This document shows positions 1-11,378 of a DNA stretch of 64,000 nucleotides, piece by piece. Every line of letters starts with the position of its first letter. Within the stretch, counting starts at the first letter, position 1. This stretch comes from Serratia liquefaciens ATCC 27592. GTDB lineage: Bacteria > Pseudomonadota > Gammaproteobacteria > Enterobacterales > Enterobacteriaceae. The notes beneath the pieces were generated by a model. That model was given only the letters and a program-made list of their open reading frames with translations. It was not told the origin of the DNA and did no database searches. Made by a program: the position numbers and the translations under genes. The stretch is from positions 4,154,001 to 4,218,000 of the forward strand of contig NC_021741.1 of assembly GCF_000422085.1 (NCBI RefSeq), given 5' to 3'.

Positions 1-50
1 ATACAGTTATTGCGAAAGCGCAGCGGTCTGCAGATCCCCGCCGCCGCCCT

Positions 51-1301
51 CTAGCTGCGTGCAACCGCACCGCCGTTAGCAAAATACGCTTTGATACCTG
101 CGAGAATAGACTCCGCCACCTGCTGCTGGAAATGGGTAGTACGCAGTTTGCGCTCTTCCTCTATGTTGCTGATAAACGCCGTTTCAACCAGGATAGAGGG
201 GATATCCGGCGCCTTTAACACCGCAAAACCGGCCTGATCGACGCGATTCTTATGCAAACGGTTGATTTTGCCCATTCGGTTAAGCACTTCCTTGCCGAAT
301 TTCAGGCTGTCGTTGATGGTCGCGGTTTGTAGCAAATCAAACATGGTGTGATCCAAATAGCGATCGCCGCTTTTGCTGACGCCGCCGATTTGGTCCGATT
401 CGTTTTGGGTCTGCGCCAGGAATTTTGCCGCCGAGCTGGTGGCCCCCTTGGTCGACAGCGCAAATACCGACGAACCGCGCGCGGCACGGTTGGTGAAGGC
501 ATCCGCATGGATCGACACAAACAGATCGGCGCGCTGCTTACGTGCCTTAGCCACCCTCACCTTAAGCGGAATGAAGACGTCCTCATTGCGCGTCATAAAC
601 ACCTTCATGTTCGGCTCACGCTTGATTAAGGTGCTCAGGCGACGGGCAATCTGCAGTACGATATCTTTTTCACGCGTTTTGAATTTGCCAATCGCACCGG
701 GGTCCTCACCACCGTGGCCGGGATCCAGCATGATGACAATAGGCCGATCGCGCCCTGCTTTACCGGCCTGCGGTGCTTCCGCCGGTAAAGTGCGCTCAAG
801 ATCGCCCTTGTTGTAATCTTCCAGTAACGCCAACAGTGGATCATATTCTTCGCCGCTGCCGCCCTTGCTCGGGTACAGATCCATCACCAGACGATTGCGG
901 TATTCCGGCACCGGCGCCAATGTAAACATGTGGGGCGTGACGCTGCGTTTAAGCTCCAGCACCAGCCTGACGGTGTTTTGATCGAACTGGCCGACACGCG
1001 CCTGTTTCAGGTAAGGATCGTCGTCGCGTACCTGGCCGACAATGCCCTTAAGCACGCTGTTGAGCTGCACGCCCTCGATATCCACCACCACGCGATCGGG
1101 ATTGGTCAACGCAAACTGTTTATATTTCAGTTCAACGTTAGATTCGAGCGTCACTCGGGTATAGGTAGACGAAGGCCAGACACGTACGGCGATGACGTGC
1201 GACGAAGCGGCGACGCCCACCCGACTCACACTCAGCAACCAGCTAGCGGCAACCCCCTGCAATAAACGACGGCGGCCCAGATTGTGATTTGAGTTTGGCA
1301 T
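51..1301 (-). CDS. amiC: N-acetylmuramoyl-L-alanine amidase AmiC (Tat-exported)
   Basis: Periplasmic zinc amidase that cuts the peptide stem from murein during septum splitting. The chosen ATG (1301) gives 416 residues beginning MPNSNHNLG; an upstream ATG at 1346 would add 15 residues in front of the signal peptide. The N-terminus has a twin-arginine motif (GRRRLLQG) and a hydrophobic stretch, as known for AmiC. An AMIN domain (about residues 35-140) targets the septum, followed by an Amidase_3 domain (about 185-410) with the zinc-ligand signatures [12 protein letters not shown] and VSIHADAF. It is divergent from argA, the E. coli arrangement. Family and symbol are secure. Confidence 0.96.
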   Translation of the reverse strand: MPNSNHNLGRRRLLQGVAASWLLSVSRVGVAASSHVIAVRVWPSSTYTRVTLESNVELKYKQFALTNPDRVVVDIEGVQLNSVLKGIVGQVRDDDPYLKQARVGQFDQNTVRLVLELKRSVTPHMFTLAPVPEYRNRLVMDLYPSKGGSGEEYDPLLALLEDYNKGDLERTLPAEAPQAGKAGRDRPIVIMLDPGHGGEDPGAIGKFKTREKDIVLQIARRLSTLIKREPNMKVFMTRNEDVFIPLKVRVAKARKQRADLFVSIHADAFTNRAARGSSVFALSTKGATSSAAKFLAQTQNESDQIGGVSKSGDRYLDHTMFDLLQTATINDSLKFGKEVLNRMGKINRLHKNRVDQAGFAVLKAPDIPSILVETAFISNIEEERKLRTTHFQQQVAESILAGIKAYFANGGAVARS

Positions 1302-1489
1302 GCGACTCCGGCAGTGGTAACAGATTAAAACAGATGAAAAAAACACCAGTAAACGGGAATGCCGAAAACTTTAACCAATCATTCCGGCGCTGTCATCAGA
1401 AAATCTTTTTATGGTTTTTCAATTTATTAACGATTCAGAGCCCTTAGCAAAGAAATAGAGACAATTTCTCACTTGCCATCAGGCCAATA

Positions 1490-1528
1490 AAAGAATAAAA
1501 ATACAAAAATACCGTATAAATATGCAAA
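1490..1528 (+). promoter_or_regulatory. Pair of ARG boxes (ArgR operator) upstream of argA
   Basis: Two 18-bp sites lie at 1490-1507 and 1511-1528, separated by exactly 3 bp, the known spacing of ArgR half-operators. Against the consensus wnTGAATwwwwATTCAnw, box 1 reads GAAT-aaaa-ATaCA (8 of 10 core positions) and box 2 cGtAT-aaat-ATgCA. Binding of the arginine-loaded ArgR hexamer here would repress argA. This follows from consensus matching and the known E. coli argA layout. Confidence 0.8.
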
Positions 1529-1540
1529 TGAGGTTTGGCC

Positions 1541-2866
1541 GTGAAGGAACGTAGTACAGAGCTGGTCCAAGGATTCCGTCACTCAGTTCCCTATATCAAC
1601 GCCCACCGTGGCAAGACGTTTGTCGTCATGCTTGGCGGAGAAGCCATCGAACATGAGAACTTTTCCAACATCGTCAACGATATCGGGCTGCTGCATAGCT
1701 TGGGCATTCGTTTGGTGGTGGTCTATGGCGCACGGCCGCAAATCGACGTTAATTTGGCGCAGCATAATTACGAACCGATTTATCACAAACATACGCGCGT
1801 TACCGACGCCCACACCCTTGAGCTGGTTAAACAAGCAGCAGGCCTGTTGCAACTGGATATCACCGCCAGGCTGTCAATGAGCCTCAACAACACGCCGCTG
1901 CAGGGTGCGCATATCAACGTGGTTAGCGGTAACTTTATCATTGCCCAACCGCTGGGTATCGATGACGGTGTGGATTACTGCCACAGCGGCCGTATCCGTC
2001 GTATTGATGAAGAAGCCATTCATCGTCAGCTCGACAGCAACGCCATTGTGCTGATCGGCCCGGTCGCCGTTTCGGTTACCGGCGAAAGCTTTAACCTGAC
2101 GTCAGAGGAAGTGGCGACCCAGTTGGCCATCAAGCTGAAAGCCGAGAAGATGATCGGCTTCTGCTCGTCTCAAGGGGTCACCGATCAGGAAGGCAATATC
2201 ATTTCCGAACTGTTTCCCAACGATGCGCAGAAACGCATCGAAGAACTGGAAGAAAGCGGTGATTACCATTCCGGCACCGTGCGCTTCCTGCGCGGCGCGG
2301 TAAAGGCGTGTCGCAGCGGCGTACGCCGCAGCCACCTTATCAGCTATCAGGAAGACGGCGCTCTGGTGCAGGAATTGTTCTCACGCGATGGTATCGGCAC
2401 CCAAATCGTCATGGAGAGCGCGGAACAGGTGCGTCGTGCCACGATTAACGACATCGGCGGCATCCTCGAACTGATCCGTCCGCTTGAACAGCAAGGCATT
2501 TTGGTTCGCCGCTCACGTGAGCAGTTGGAAATGGAGATCGACAAGTTCACCATTATTGAACGCGATAACCTGACCATCGCCTGCGCGGCGCTGTATCCGT
2601 TCCCGGAAGAGAAAATCGGCGAGATGGCCTGCGTGGCGGTGCACCCGGATTACCGCAGCTCATCACGCGGTGAAATGTTGCTGCAGCGGGTGGAGAGTCA
2701 GGCGCGTCAGATGGGCCTGCGTAAACTGTTCGTGCTGACCACCCGCAGCATCCACTGGTTCCAGGAGCGCGGTTTCACCCCGGCGGAAGTTGACGTGCTG
2801 CCAATGCAAAAACAGGCGCTGTACAACTACCAACGCCGTTCCAAAATTCTGCTGGCCGATCTGTAA
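1541..2866 (+). CDS. argA: N-acetylglutamate synthase ArgA
   Basis: Catalyses acetyl-CoA + glutamate to N-acetylglutamate, the first and feedback-inhibited step of arginine synthesis. An amino-acid-kinase-like domain (about residues 15-280, [20 protein letters not shown]) is followed by a GNAT acetyltransferase domain (about 295-441, [14 protein letters not shown]). The GTG at 1541 is preferred: the AATGAGG ribosome site ends 7-8 bases upstream. The in-frame TTG at 1535 touches that site and is too close. Length is 441 residues, close to the 443 of E. coli ArgA. It is a single gene with an ARG-box operator in front and a hairpin behind. Confidence 0.96.
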   Translation: MKERSTELVQGFRHSVPYINAHRGKTFVVMLGGEAIEHENFSNIVNDIGLLHSLGIRLVVVYGARPQIDVNLAQHNYEPIYHKHTRVTDAHTLELVKQAAGLLQLDITARLSMSLNNTPLQGAHINVVSGNFIIAQPLGIDDGVDYCHSGRIRRIDEEAIHRQLDSNAIVLIGPVAVSVTGESFNLTSEEVATQLAIKLKAEKMIGFCSSQGVTDQEGNIISELFPNDAQKRIEELEESGDYHSGTVRFLRGAVKACRSGVRRSHLISYQEDGALVQELFSRDGIGTQIVMESAEQVRRATINDIGGILELIRPLEQQGILVRRSREQLEMEIDKFTIIERDNLTIACAALYPFPEEKIGEMACVAVHPDYRSSSRGEMLLQRVESQARQMGLRKLFVLTTRSIHWFQERGFTPAEVDVLPMQKQALYNYQRRSKILLADL

Positions 2867-2874
2867 TCCGTGGC

Positions 2875-2894
2875 GGGCGCAGCATGCTGCGCCC
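2875..2894. terminator. Perfect 20-bp palindrome between convergent argA and recD
   Basis: The arms are GGGCGCAGCA and TGCTGCGCCC with no unpaired spacer in the DNA (an RNA hairpin would open a 4-base loop). On the + strand it is followed by a pyrimidine-rich CTCTCTCTT stretch rather than a clean U-run. It most likely ends argA transcription and possibly recD transcription from the other side. Confidence 0.6.
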
Positions 2895-2905
2895 CAAGCT
2901 CTCTC

Positions 2906-4756
2906 TTAACCCGTTATCTGTAACCGCTCTGCCAACCCACTGCGGCGTTGGGTCGGGGTGCGGATCGCCCGTAGTAAAACGGCTTCGGTGGCATACAGCG
3001 AAAGCTGCTTCCTCGCCCGGGTAATCGCGGTATACACCAGTTCGCGGGTCAGCACCGGCAAGAAATGATTGGGCAGTACCAGTACCGTATGATCGAACTC
3101 CGAGCCCTGCGATTTATGCACCGTCATCGCATAGGCGGTTTCATGCGCCGGTAAACGGCTCGGCTGCACCGACTTAATGCTACCGTCCGGCAGCTGGAAA
3201 TGAACGCGCAGCTCGCCGCTCTCATCTCGCAAAGCAATACCGATATCACCGTTGAACAACCCCAGCGCGCTGTCATTACGCCCAATCATCACCGGACGCC
3301 CCGGATACCAGCGCCCCGCAGTTCCTGGCTTACGCTGGATCAAACCGGCGCGTTGCAGTCCCGTTTCAATCCGCTCATTCAACCCGGCAATACCGAATGG
3401 CCCCTCTCGTAGCGCGCATAGCACCTGGAATTGGCCAAACGCAGCCAGTATCGTCACCGCGTCAGCACCTGTCGCCACCTGCTGCAGATAATCACGATAG
3501 CCCGCCACGCACGCATCCAAAAGTGCCTGATAGTCTTGCGTTTCCGCCAACGGGTGCCCCGTAACGTCACTGAAATTGCCGCCCAGCACCCATGCTGCCT
3601 TCTTGCCATCCCCGGCATTTACCGCAAAGGCCAGTTGACCAATGCCCGAGTTGGCATCAAAGCGATAGCTCTTGCGCAGCAGGCACAGGCTGTCGCGCAC
3701 GGCTGCCTCCGCCTCGGCACTTTGCCCCTGCAGCAGACAACCCGTCAGCCGCGAGAGCTGTTCTGCCCGTGCCACGCTATAACCTTGCTCGGCAAAGCGG
3801 CAGATATCGCCCAGCACCGCGCCAGCCTCAACCGAAGCCAGCTGATCGCGATCGCCCAGGAAAATCACCCGCGCCTGAGCAGGCAAAGCGGCAATCAGGC
3901 GCGCCATCATCGGCAGGTCAACCATCGAGGCTTCATCGACCACCAGTACATCCAGATGCAGCGGGTTGCCACGGTGATAACGCATACGCTGGCTATTGGG
4001 CTGAGCGCCTAGCAGACGGTGAAGAGTGGAGGCTTCGGTTGGGAACAGCGCACGTTGCTCCGGCGTTAGCGCCAGTTGCCTGCCGGCGCTGCCTAAGGAT
4101 TCGGTCAAGCGCGCCGCCGCTTTACCGGTGGGTGCCGCCAACTGAATGCGCAAACGTCGGCCTTCGGCAAGCTGCACCAACGCGGCCAACAGCTTGGCCA
4201 CGGTGGTCGTTTTACCGGTGCCCGGTCCGCCGGAAATGACGGCAATGCGCCGCGTGGCGGCCACCGCGGCGGCAATTTTCTGCCAGTCCGGTTCGTCGGT
4301 CGCTTCGCCAAATAATTGATCGAGAATGGTGCGTAGCTCGGCTTCTTCAACCGCCTGATGGAGGCTGTCACCGCTGATAAAATCGGCAACCTCACCTTCG
4401 TTCTGCCACATGCGCTGCAGATACAAACGCTGCTGTTGCAACACCATCGGCATCGCCGTGCTGCCATCGCCAACCGCCGCACTGGCGGACAGGCGCTGCT
4501 GCCAGTCGGTCAGATCGGGCTGCCCGGCCGCCAACCACACAGCCTGCGCCAGCTCTGGCTGACGTCCGTCAAAAAGATTCTCCGGCAACAACTGTTCCAG
4601 CATCAGGCAAACATGGCCGGCACCCGCCTCGGCGCTGAGGCAAGCGGCAGCCAATAAAATATCCGGCTGGTCCGCTGTGGCCACCACGCGGGCAAACTGT
4701 AAATCCAGCGGGCGCAGCACGCCGAGTGCCTGCGCCTGTTCCAGTAAAGCTATCAT
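2906..4756 (-). CDS. recD: RecBCD enzyme subunit RecD (5'-3' helicase)
   Basis: Fast 5'-3' helicase motor of the RecBCD helicase-nuclease, which processes double-strand ends up to Chi sites. The protein has 616 residues (E. coli RecD 608). Superfamily 1B motifs are visible: Walker [11 protein letters not shown] near residue 176, Walker B VVDEAS near 274, motif [11 protein letters not shown], and a C-terminal [10 protein letters not shown] motif. Its ATG overlaps the recB stop by 4 bases (ATGA), indicating translational coupling. The gene is last of the ptrA-recB-recD run. Confidence 0.97.
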   Translation of the reverse strand: MIALLEQAQALGVLRPLDLQFARVVATADQPDILLAAACLSAEAGAGHVCLMLEQLLPENLFDGRQPELAQAVWLAAGQPDLTDWQQRLSASAAVGDGSTAMPMVLQQQRLYLQRMWQNEGEVADFISGDSLHQAVEEAELRTILDQLFGEATDEPDWQKIAAAVAATRRIAVISGGPGTGKTTTVAKLLAALVQLAEGRRLRIQLAAPTGKAAARLTESLGSAGRQLALTPEQRALFPTEASTLHRLLGAQPNSQRMRYHRGNPLHLDVLVVDEASMVDLPMMARLIAALPAQARVIFLGDRDQLASVEAGAVLGDICRFAEQGYSVARAEQLSRLTGCLLQGQSAEAEAAVRDSLCLLRKSYRFDANSGIGQLAFAVNAGDGKKAAWVLGGNFSDVTGHPLAETQDYQALLDACVAGYRDYLQQVATGADAVTILAAFGQFQVLCALREGPFGIAGLNERIETGLQRAGLIQRKPGTAGRWYPGRPVMIGRNDSALGLFNGDIGIALRDESGELRVHFQLPDGSIKSVQPSRLPAHETAYAMTVHKSQGSEFDHTVLVLPNHFLPVLTRELVYTAITRARKQLSLYATEAVLLRAIRTPTQRRSGLAERLQITG

Positions 4757-7700
4757 GGCTCATCCTCTGCCGTAATGGCCTCGCCGCTGAACAACCTGTC
4801 CATACCCTCGACTAACGCTTGCTCTGGCCGACAGGCGAAGATGCCGTTGCCTGGATGCTGCGCATCCACCCCGCGCAGGAACAAATAAATCACCCCGCCG
4901 AAGTGCCGTTGATAGTCGTAGTCCACCAGCCGATGGCGCAGATAACGGTGCAGCGCCAGGGTATATAACTGATACTGCAGATCGTAACGGTGTTCTGCCA
5001 TCGCCTGCTCCATCGCCGGCCGGGTATAGGCACTGCTGTCCTCGCCCAACCAGTTGGACTTGTAATCCAGCAGGTAGTACTTCCCCTGCCAGCAGAACAC
5101 CAGGTCAATAAACCCTTTCAACATTCCCTGCACCTGTTGGAAATCCAGTGCCGGGCAGCGAGCAGAAAGCGGATCGTAGTTTTTCACCAGGGCATCCAGC
5201 TCACGGGCCTGCAACAGCCTGTCGATCGGCAGATAAAACTGCAGTTCCGCCTGCTTTTGCTGCGGCGCCAATGCCGACAGCACGACACCGGCATCATTGA
5301 GCGGAGTGTTGAGCAACACCTGCATCCACGCCAGCAGTATCGGTTGCCAATGTTCGGCAAAGCCTTGTTGTTGCAGTTGCTCCAGCAGCCACTGTTCATC
5401 GAGCGGTTGGGTAAAATCGAGCGTTTCAAACAGGCTGTGCAAGAAAGTCCCTGGCGTAGCACCGCGTGGAAAAGTGTGCGGTGTGAGCGCTGGCTCACTG
5501 TCCTGAGCTTGCTCGCCTGCGGCATCAACATCCAGCCGCGGCAATAAATCCTGCATCAGGCCTGCGCCGTGCTGTTGCAAGCCGGTATAGCTGGTCACTC
5601 GCCAAAAATCCTGCACCTGACGTGAAAAACCTTTGGCGGCCAATTCGCTCAATTCCGGCGTTTGCGGTAACCAGGGCTGTTCATCCAGCGTGTCGACCAG
5701 CGACAGCGCAACGCCCTCCCTGACAAGCTGTTGCAGGCATTGCTGCAGATAGGCTGCATCGCCGGCCTGGCCTGCTTGCACCAGATAGCCCAGCGCGCTG
5801 CGGTGTAAATCGGTATCCCCCTGCTTCTTGCGGGTGCCTTGGATCAGCGGCGCAATACCGATGCTGCAGTGATACACCGAACGGGTCAACGCCACGTACA
5901 ACAGGCGTAAATCCTCCGCCAGTCGCTCCTCCTCCGCCCATTCGATACTTTCTTCATCGGCGTTGAGGTCGAGCAAAGCCTGGAAGCTCTGGCGATCGTG
6001 ATACAGCACCTGCTGCTGTTGGCGGAAATTACCGACGAACGGCAGCCACACCAGATCAAACTCCAGCCCTTTGGATTTATGGATGGTGATCACCTGCACC
6101 AGATGGCGATCGCTTTCCAGACGTAGCTGTTGGTTGTCAGACTGTCGATTGGGTTGGGCAATCTGCTGTGCCAGCCAACGTACCAGCGCATGCTCGCTGT
6201 CGAGCTGGGCTGAGGCTTCCTGCAACAGTTCCCCCAAATGCATCACGTCGGTCAATCGACGCTCGCCACCCTGCGTGGCCAACAGGTTTTCTGCCAGATG
6301 GCGCTGCTTCATCACCTCGCGCAACATCGGCAATACTCCCCGACGCAGCCAGAGGGAGCGATAGCCGTCAAACTCGTCGACCAGCCTATCCCAGGCGCGC
6401 TCATCCTGATTCAAACTGTCCAGCACCAATGCGTCCAATCCCATCAGCCCGGTCGCCATAGCGCTGCGCAAGGTTCGCTCCTGCTCCGGTGCCAGCACGG
6501 CCTGCAGCAACCACAGCAAATCCTTGGCCTCTGGCGTATCAAACACGCTGTCGCGGTTGGACAAATAAACCGAAGGAATGGCCAGCGCACTGAGTGCATC
6601 GCGAACTAACGCCGCCTCGTTACGGCTACGCACCAGCACGGTAATGTCTGAAGCCTGCACCGCCCGGCGTTTATCGCCATCCACCAGCCAAGCCTGCTGC
6701 TGTTGCCCGGCGCTGAGCCAGTCACGGATTTGTGTGGCACACAGGCGCGCCATCAATTGTTGGTACTCACTAACGCCAACACCTTCTCCCTGCTGCAGCC
6801 AGAATTGCATTGCCGGTTGCGGTTGGTTTTGCAGTTCAAAAGCCAAGCCCCGGTTTTTTGCGGCGGCGGCCACGTCAATAAAGGGAATTTGGCTGAACAG
6901 GAAGGGGTTTTCCACCTGAGCAAACAGATGGTTAACGCTGCCGACCATTGCCGGTGACGAGCGCCAGTTGGTCTCAAGCGTATAGTGGGCGCTTACCTCT
7001 GAGCGGGCTCGCATATAGGTAAAGATGTCGGCACCGCGGAAGGCATAAATCGCCTGTTTCGGGTCGCCTATCAGCAGCAGGCCGCATTCGGGGCGGCCAA
7101 CGTAAAGCTTTTGGAAGATACGGTATTGCTGCGGATCGGTATCCTGGAATTCATCGATCATCGCCACCGGATAACGCTGACGGATCGCCTGCGCTAACCG
7201 ATCGCCGCCTTCACTGTGCAGTGCGCTATCCAAACGGCTGAGCAAATCGTCAAAGCCCAACTCGGCTCGTTGACGCTTTTCTTGCTGAATAGAAAGGCGA
7301 ATCTCGCTCAATGCCCGCGCCATGATCAAATCTCGCAGCGTCAGCGGTTCATCAAAAAGTTCGTCGATAGCCACAAACAGCGGATGACGTGGCGGCTCGC
7401 CTTTTTTGGTTTTATCCAACAGCACCGACTGGCGGAATTTCTCCAGCTCTTTCGGTAGCTGATAGTCCTGCGTTTCCAGCACCGTCCATTCGCCCACCTT
7501 ATGCAGCCAGTTGGGCAGATGTTTGGTGCTGTAGCTGCGCTTGTCTACGCCGGACTGGCTGATTAAGGCTTCCAGATCGCCTGCTGCCGCCCCCCACTGC
7601 GCTTTAATGGCGTCAATGCGCGCCACGATTTGCTCATGGCGCATCAGCACCGTTTCGTCATCTTTCGGCGGTCGTCGTAACAGCGGCGCTTCGCCATGCA

Positions 7701-8304
7701 AATAACCGGAGAGATCGGCCAGCAGGGCTTCCGGGCCGCTCCATTCCTGACTTACCGCCCGGGCCACGCCCAGCGGCAACGGGTAACAATGGCGACGCCA
7801 AAAATCCGCACAGGCCTGGCGACGCAGCGGCAACTCATCCTGCACCAGAGTTTGCTCAAACAGAATGCCGGACTCGAAGGCGTTGTGGGTCAGCATACGC
7901 TGACAGAAACCGTGGATGGTGTATATTGCCGCTTCGTCCATCTGCCGCTCGGCAGCCAACAGCTGCGCAGCGGCGTCGGGCAGATCTTTAATCTCCGCCA
8001 TCAGCGAGGTAAATAACGGATCCTTGCTGCGGCCACGGACGCAGGCAATACGCAACCCATGGATATTGCTGCGAATACGCCCACGCAACTCCTCGGTGGC
8101 GGCCTCGGTAAAGGTCACCACCAGGATCTCCTCTACCGTCAGCGGCCGGGGAAACGCTGCCGCCTGGCCCAGGCCAAGCAGCAGGCGCAGATACAGCGCC
8201 CCGATGGTAAAGGTCTTGCCGGTCCCCGCCGAGGCTTCTATCAGCCGTTCGCCAAACAGCGGCAACGTTAGCGGATCAAGTCGCTGCGGGGTAGTCTCTG
8301 TCAT
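4753..8304 (-). CDS. recB: RecBCD enzyme subunit RecB (helicase-nuclease)
   Basis: A 3'-5' SF1A helicase fused to the only nuclease domain of RecBCD; it also loads RecA. The 1183 residues match the family size. Walker A ASAGTGKT sits at residues 24-31, the UvrD-like Walker B as [11 protein letters not shown], and [13 protein letters not shown] is motif V. The C-terminal PD-(D/E)XK nuclease core is seen as GFIDLVF followed by [10 protein letters not shown]. The gene overlaps ptrA upstream and recD downstream by 4 bases each (ATGA), so the three are translated as one coupled unit. Confidence 0.97.
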   Translation of the reverse strand: MTETTPQRLDPLTLPLFGERLIEASAGTGKTFTIGALYLRLLLGLGQAAAFPRPLTVEEILVVTFTEAATEELRGRIRSNIHGLRIACVRGRSKDPLFTSLMAEIKDLPDAAAQLLAAERQMDEAAIYTIHGFCQRMLTHNAFESGILFEQTLVQDELPLRRQACADFWRRHCYPLPLGVARAVSQEWSGPEALLADLSGYLHGEAPLLRRPPKDDETVLMRHEQIVARIDAIKAQWGAAAGDLEALISQSGVDKRSYSTKHLPNWLHKVGEWTVLETQDYQLPKELEKFRQSVLLDKTKKGEPPRHPLFVAIDELFDEPLTLRDLIMARALSEIRLSIQQEKRQRAELGFDDLLSRLDSALHSEGGDRLAQAIRQRYPVAMIDEFQDTDPQQYRIFQKLYVGRPECGLLLIGDPKQAIYAFRGADIFTYMRARSEVSAHYTLETNWRSSPAMVGSVNHLFAQVENPFLFSQIPFIDVAAAAKNRGLAFELQNQPQPAMQFWLQQGEGVGVSEYQQLMARLCATQIRDWLSAGQQQQAWLVDGDKRRAVQASDITVLVRSRNEAALVRDALSALAIPSVYLSNRDSVFDTPEAKDLLWLLQAVLAPEQERTLRSAMATGLMGLDALVLDSLNQDERAWDRLVDEFDGYRSLWLRRGVLPMLREVMKQRHLAENLLATQGGERRLTDVMHLGELLQEASAQLDSEHALVRWLAQQIAQPNRQSDNQQLRLESDRHLVQVITIHKSKGLEFDLVWLPFVGNFRQQQQVLYHDRQSFQALLDLNADEESIEWAEEERLAEDLRLLYVALTRSVYHCSIGIAPLIQGTRKKQGDTDLHRSALGYLVQAGQAGDAAYLQQCLQQLVREGVALSLVDTLDEQPWLPQTPELSELAAKGFSRQVQDFWRVTSYTGLQQHGAGLMQDLLPRLDVDAAGEQAQDSEPALTPHTFPRGATPGTFLHSLFETLDFTQPLDEQWLLEQLQQQGFAEHWQPILLAWMQVLLNTPLNDAGVVLSALAPQQKQAELQFYLPIDRLLQARELDALVKNYDPLSARCPALDFQQVQGMLKGFIDLVFCWQGKYYLLDYKSNWLGEDSSAYTRPAMEQAMAEHRYDLQYQLYTLALHRYLRHRLVDYDYQRHFGGVIYLFLRGVDAQHPGNGIFACRPEQALVEGMDRLFSGEAITAEDEP

Positions 8305-11195
8305 GGTGTAGCGACCTTACGCGGCAGAGTTTGCTGCAGTGCGGACGCATTAGGATAAGTCACCCACTCCGGCTGCACTGCATAATCCGCCTTCTCCTGG
8401 CCACTGCCGCTCACCTGCGACAATACCGCCAGACCCTGCGGCTGGATCACCGCCTGATGGAAATAGTCCGCCAATTTGACCGGCGTCAGTTGCTTGATCT
8501 GTTCAATCAGCTTATGGCGGGTATCAAACGCAAAATTGCCGCGATCGAAGTCATTGGCAAAACGGCCAGCCTCTTCACTGAGGGTTTGTGGGCGCTGTTT
8601 CAACTCGTTGATCATCGCCTGCTTGTACTGTTCAAAGTCGGCCGGTTTCATCTCACGCAGGCGTTTTTCGGTTTTCGGGTAGAAATCCTGATAGCGCTGG
8701 TACAAATATGCCGGCTGCTTGCTGTTGCTTTGCAACAGGAAACCAATCCCCCACTGCCGCCCCACGGACATCGGGAAAGCAAATACCGCATAGCCCAATT
8801 GCTCCTGGGTACGCAACTGGCTGTAGAACCACGGCTGAATAATCTGGCCCAATAGCGAGCTGTAGGCCATGCCGGTCACTTCGTCATAGCCGGTCGGCAC
8901 ATAGACCGCTGCCAGCGCCGAGTCGGTGCTGCTGCCGGCACGCTGCAGGTTGGCCAGCTGCTTTTTAGCCACTTCAACGTCTTCGCCGTGCCACCATTCA
9001 ATACCGGTGCACCCCAGACGGTGTTTCAACGTGGAGGCCAGCGTATCCACCTGTTGCTTGCTCATATTGCCCACCACCAGCAACTCCGGTGTTGCATCGG
9101 CCAGCAGACTGTCGCGGTAGGCCAGCACGTCTTTCAGCGTCAGGGTTTTCAACACCTCACGGCGCTCGCTGCGTTCGGAGTACGGCACGCGGGAAACCAT
9201 CTGCACCGGCTGAATCGCCAGTTCGAAGGCTTTGCCCTTTTCGGCAGAATCGAGTTGCTCCAAATACCAGGATTTGGCCTGCGCCAGTTGGTCTTCCGTC
9301 GGCGTGAAGCTGGAGTACCCCTCAATCAACGACGTCAGCAACTGCGGCAGACGCTGAGTGAAGCCGTTGGCGTTGAATTGCAGACCGTTGTTCGGTGAAG
9401 TAGAGAAACTCAAGCCGCCAACCGAGGCCTGATAGCTCAGTTGATCCAGCGAAATTCCCGCCAGATAGTCGGTCAACGAGAACAGCACCTGATTGCGCGC
9501 CGAGTCCATGGTTTTTGCATTGCGGAACGCCACTGTAACGTCGGCTTTAGGCTCGTCGGCGAAGTAGCTGCTCGGCATATACAATACGCGCAGGCCCGGT
9601 TGGTCGACTACCATCTCCGGTTTTTTGAACTCGTGCGAAGGCGTGGTCAGGCTGAAATCATCAGGTATATACGGGTTCAAGGCCGGCAACGACAGGCTGA
9701 TCCCCTTGCCCAGTTGCTGCCACTGCTCGAAGCGCTGCGGCGTGATCTTATCGACCTGATAAGGCGCATTAACGAAGTAAGCCGTTTTGTTGTGTGGTTC
9801 ATTCGGGCTGACAAACCAGATGCGTGCGTTTTGCGGCGTCATAGCGTCCAGACGCTCGGCTATCGCTTTGGCGTCGTAACGGTCGGCCAGGTAAGGCGCA
9901 TCCAGCGTATGTTCGACCGGCACGCGCAGCATGGTATCCACCAGCCATTCGATATAATCCATATCACGGGTGATCGAGGGATAACGGAAATCCAGGTTCA
10001 GTACGTGGGAGATCTCATCAAAATAGCTTTGCTTGATGCCTTCGCTGCGTAACATCTTCAGGTAATTGAAAATGGCGGCAACCACCTCGTCACGTTTGGC
10101 CAGGCCTTTATCGGTCAGCGAAACGCTGATAGAAAACACCCCGCCGTTGCGATCGACCATAGGATCGGCCCCGGCATTGATTGCATCCGCCAACCCTTGC
10201 TTCTGTAGCCAGTCCGACAGCGTGTTTTGGCTGCGGTTGCCAATCAGGTAAGCGATATAGGTATCAGTTTTACTGCGGAACTCAGCGCTGTTGTTGTCGA
10301 TGCGGAACTCGACCTTCAACTGCTTGCGCGGCTGGGCCGGCACATAGTGAATAATGATCCCCTGTTGCTCAGGCGTGACGGCCGGGACGGTTATCGGCGG
10401 TACGCTGGCATCATGGTTAGGTACGCGGCCAAAGGTTTTGGCCGCCAGTTCAGCCAATGCCGGCAAGGGTTGATTGCTATACAACACCCCCATCATCAGA
10501 TTGGCGGAATAATAGCGTTGATAGAATGCGGTCAGCTCGTCGTGCAGCTTGCTGCCGGGCTTGTCTTTCAGGGTATCGAGGTTACCGCCGGAAAAACGCG
10601 CACTCGGGTGAGCCGGGTTTAGCGTTTCCGCCCCGACCTGCGCCATGCGCATACCGTCACGCGAACGTGCCATCGTCAGCTCGGCATTCACTGCATTACG
10701 TTCGCGATCGGCATTGCCTGGATCCAATATCGGCTCGGCAATGGCATCCGCCATGCGGTCTACCGCCGGGGCCAGCGCATCGTTTTCCACTTCCAGATAG
10801 AATGCGGTGCGGTAAGAGGCGGTGCTGGCGTTATGGCTGCCACCGTGTTTCTTTAGAAACTCGGACAGGTTTTCCGGCTGCGGATAGCGCTTGGATCCCA
10901 TCAGCACCATGTGCTCCAGGTAGTGCGCCAGCCCAAGCTGGCTGTTCGGATCCTCCAGCGAGCCCACCGGCAGCGCCAGCGCCGCCAGCGATTTTGGTGC
11001 CTGAGCATCGGACACCAGCAGCACGGTCATGCCGTTCGTCAGTTTGATCGCCTGATACTGACGCGGATCGTGATCGCTTTTGTTGATCTTCTCCGCCAGC
11101 GGTTGCCATCCCTGTGCGGCCCAGCTCAACGGTGCCCAAAACATAACCAATAATACTAACCCGGTGATGCGGGCCAACTGTCTGCGCATATCCAA
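8301..11195 (-). CDS. ptrA: Pitrilysin (protease III), periplasmic M16 metalloprotease
   Basis: Zinc endopeptidase of the M16 family that degrades small polypeptides in the periplasm. There are 964 residues with a signal peptide of about 26 residues (hydrophobic core ITGLVLLVMFW, likely cleavage after SWAA). The inverted zinc motif HxxEH is HYLEH at residues 91-95, with the third ligand in ERNAVNAEL about 75 residues later. The C-terminal half is the catalytically inactive M16 repeat. It sits between recC and recB, as in E. coli, with no known role in recombination. Confidence 0.96.
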   Translation of the reverse strand: MDMRRQLARITGLVLLVMFWAPLSWAAQGWQPLAEKINKSDHDPRQYQAIKLTNGMTVLLVSDAQAPKSLAALALPVGSLEDPNSQLGLAHYLEHMVLMGSKRYPQPENLSEFLKKHGGSHNASTASYRTAFYLEVENDALAPAVDRMADAIAEPILDPGNADRERNAVNAELTMARSRDGMRMAQVGAETLNPAHPSARFSGGNLDTLKDKPGSKLHDELTAFYQRYYSANLMMGVLYSNQPLPALAELAAKTFGRVPNHDASVPPITVPAVTPEQQGIIIHYVPAQPRKQLKVEFRIDNNSAEFRSKTDTYIAYLIGNRSQNTLSDWLQKQGLADAINAGADPMVDRNGGVFSISVSLTDKGLAKRDEVVAAIFNYLKMLRSEGIKQSYFDEISHVLNLDFRYPSITRDMDYIEWLVDTMLRVPVEHTLDAPYLADRYDAKAIAERLDAMTPQNARIWFVSPNEPHNKTAYFVNAPYQVDKITPQRFEQWQQLGKGISLSLPALNPYIPDDFSLTTPSHEFKKPEMVVDQPGLRVLYMPSSYFADEPKADVTVAFRNAKTMDSARNQVLFSLTDYLAGISLDQLSYQASVGGLSFSTSPNNGLQFNANGFTQRLPQLLTSLIEGYSSFTPTEDQLAQAKSWYLEQLDSAEKGKAFELAIQPVQMVSRVPYSERSERREVLKTLTLKDVLAYRDSLLADATPELLVVGNMSKQQVDTLASTLKHRLGCTGIEWWHGEDVEVAKKQLANLQRAGSSTDSALAAVYVPTGYDEVTGMAYSSLLGQIIQPWFYSQLRTQEQLGYAVFAFPMSVGRQWGIGFLLQSNSKQPAYLYQRYQDFYPKTEKRLREMKPADFEQYKQAMINELKQRPQTLSEEAGRFANDFDRGNFAFDTRHKLIEQIKQLTPVKLADYFHQAVIQPQGLAVLSQVSGSGQEKADYAVQPEWVTYPNASALQQTLPRKVATP

Positions 11196-11378
11196 AATAA
11201 ACCCCTATTCTGACGCCGTCGCGCCAAATCCCTGACGTTGACGGCGTACATCAAAACAACACAACACAATAATATCTATATGCTTGTACGTTATGTAAGA
11301 CCGGAGCTGACCCCGATAGTTGAATATAACCCTAATTATTTTTACCACCTCCCGGCAATCAGTACCACCGGGGGATTG

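Noticed and set aside
1..50. Possible end of a tRNA gene left of amiC (metZWV lie near here in E. coli)
   Set aside because: No cloverleaf or T-loop sequence is visible in the 50 bases present.
435..442. Chi-like octamer GCTGGTGG inside amiC (others at 32093, 55453 and on the minus strand at 19984)
   Set aside because: Octamers of this kind are frequent in enterobacterial genomes; their presence beside recBCD is not special, and Chi sequence use here is not shown.
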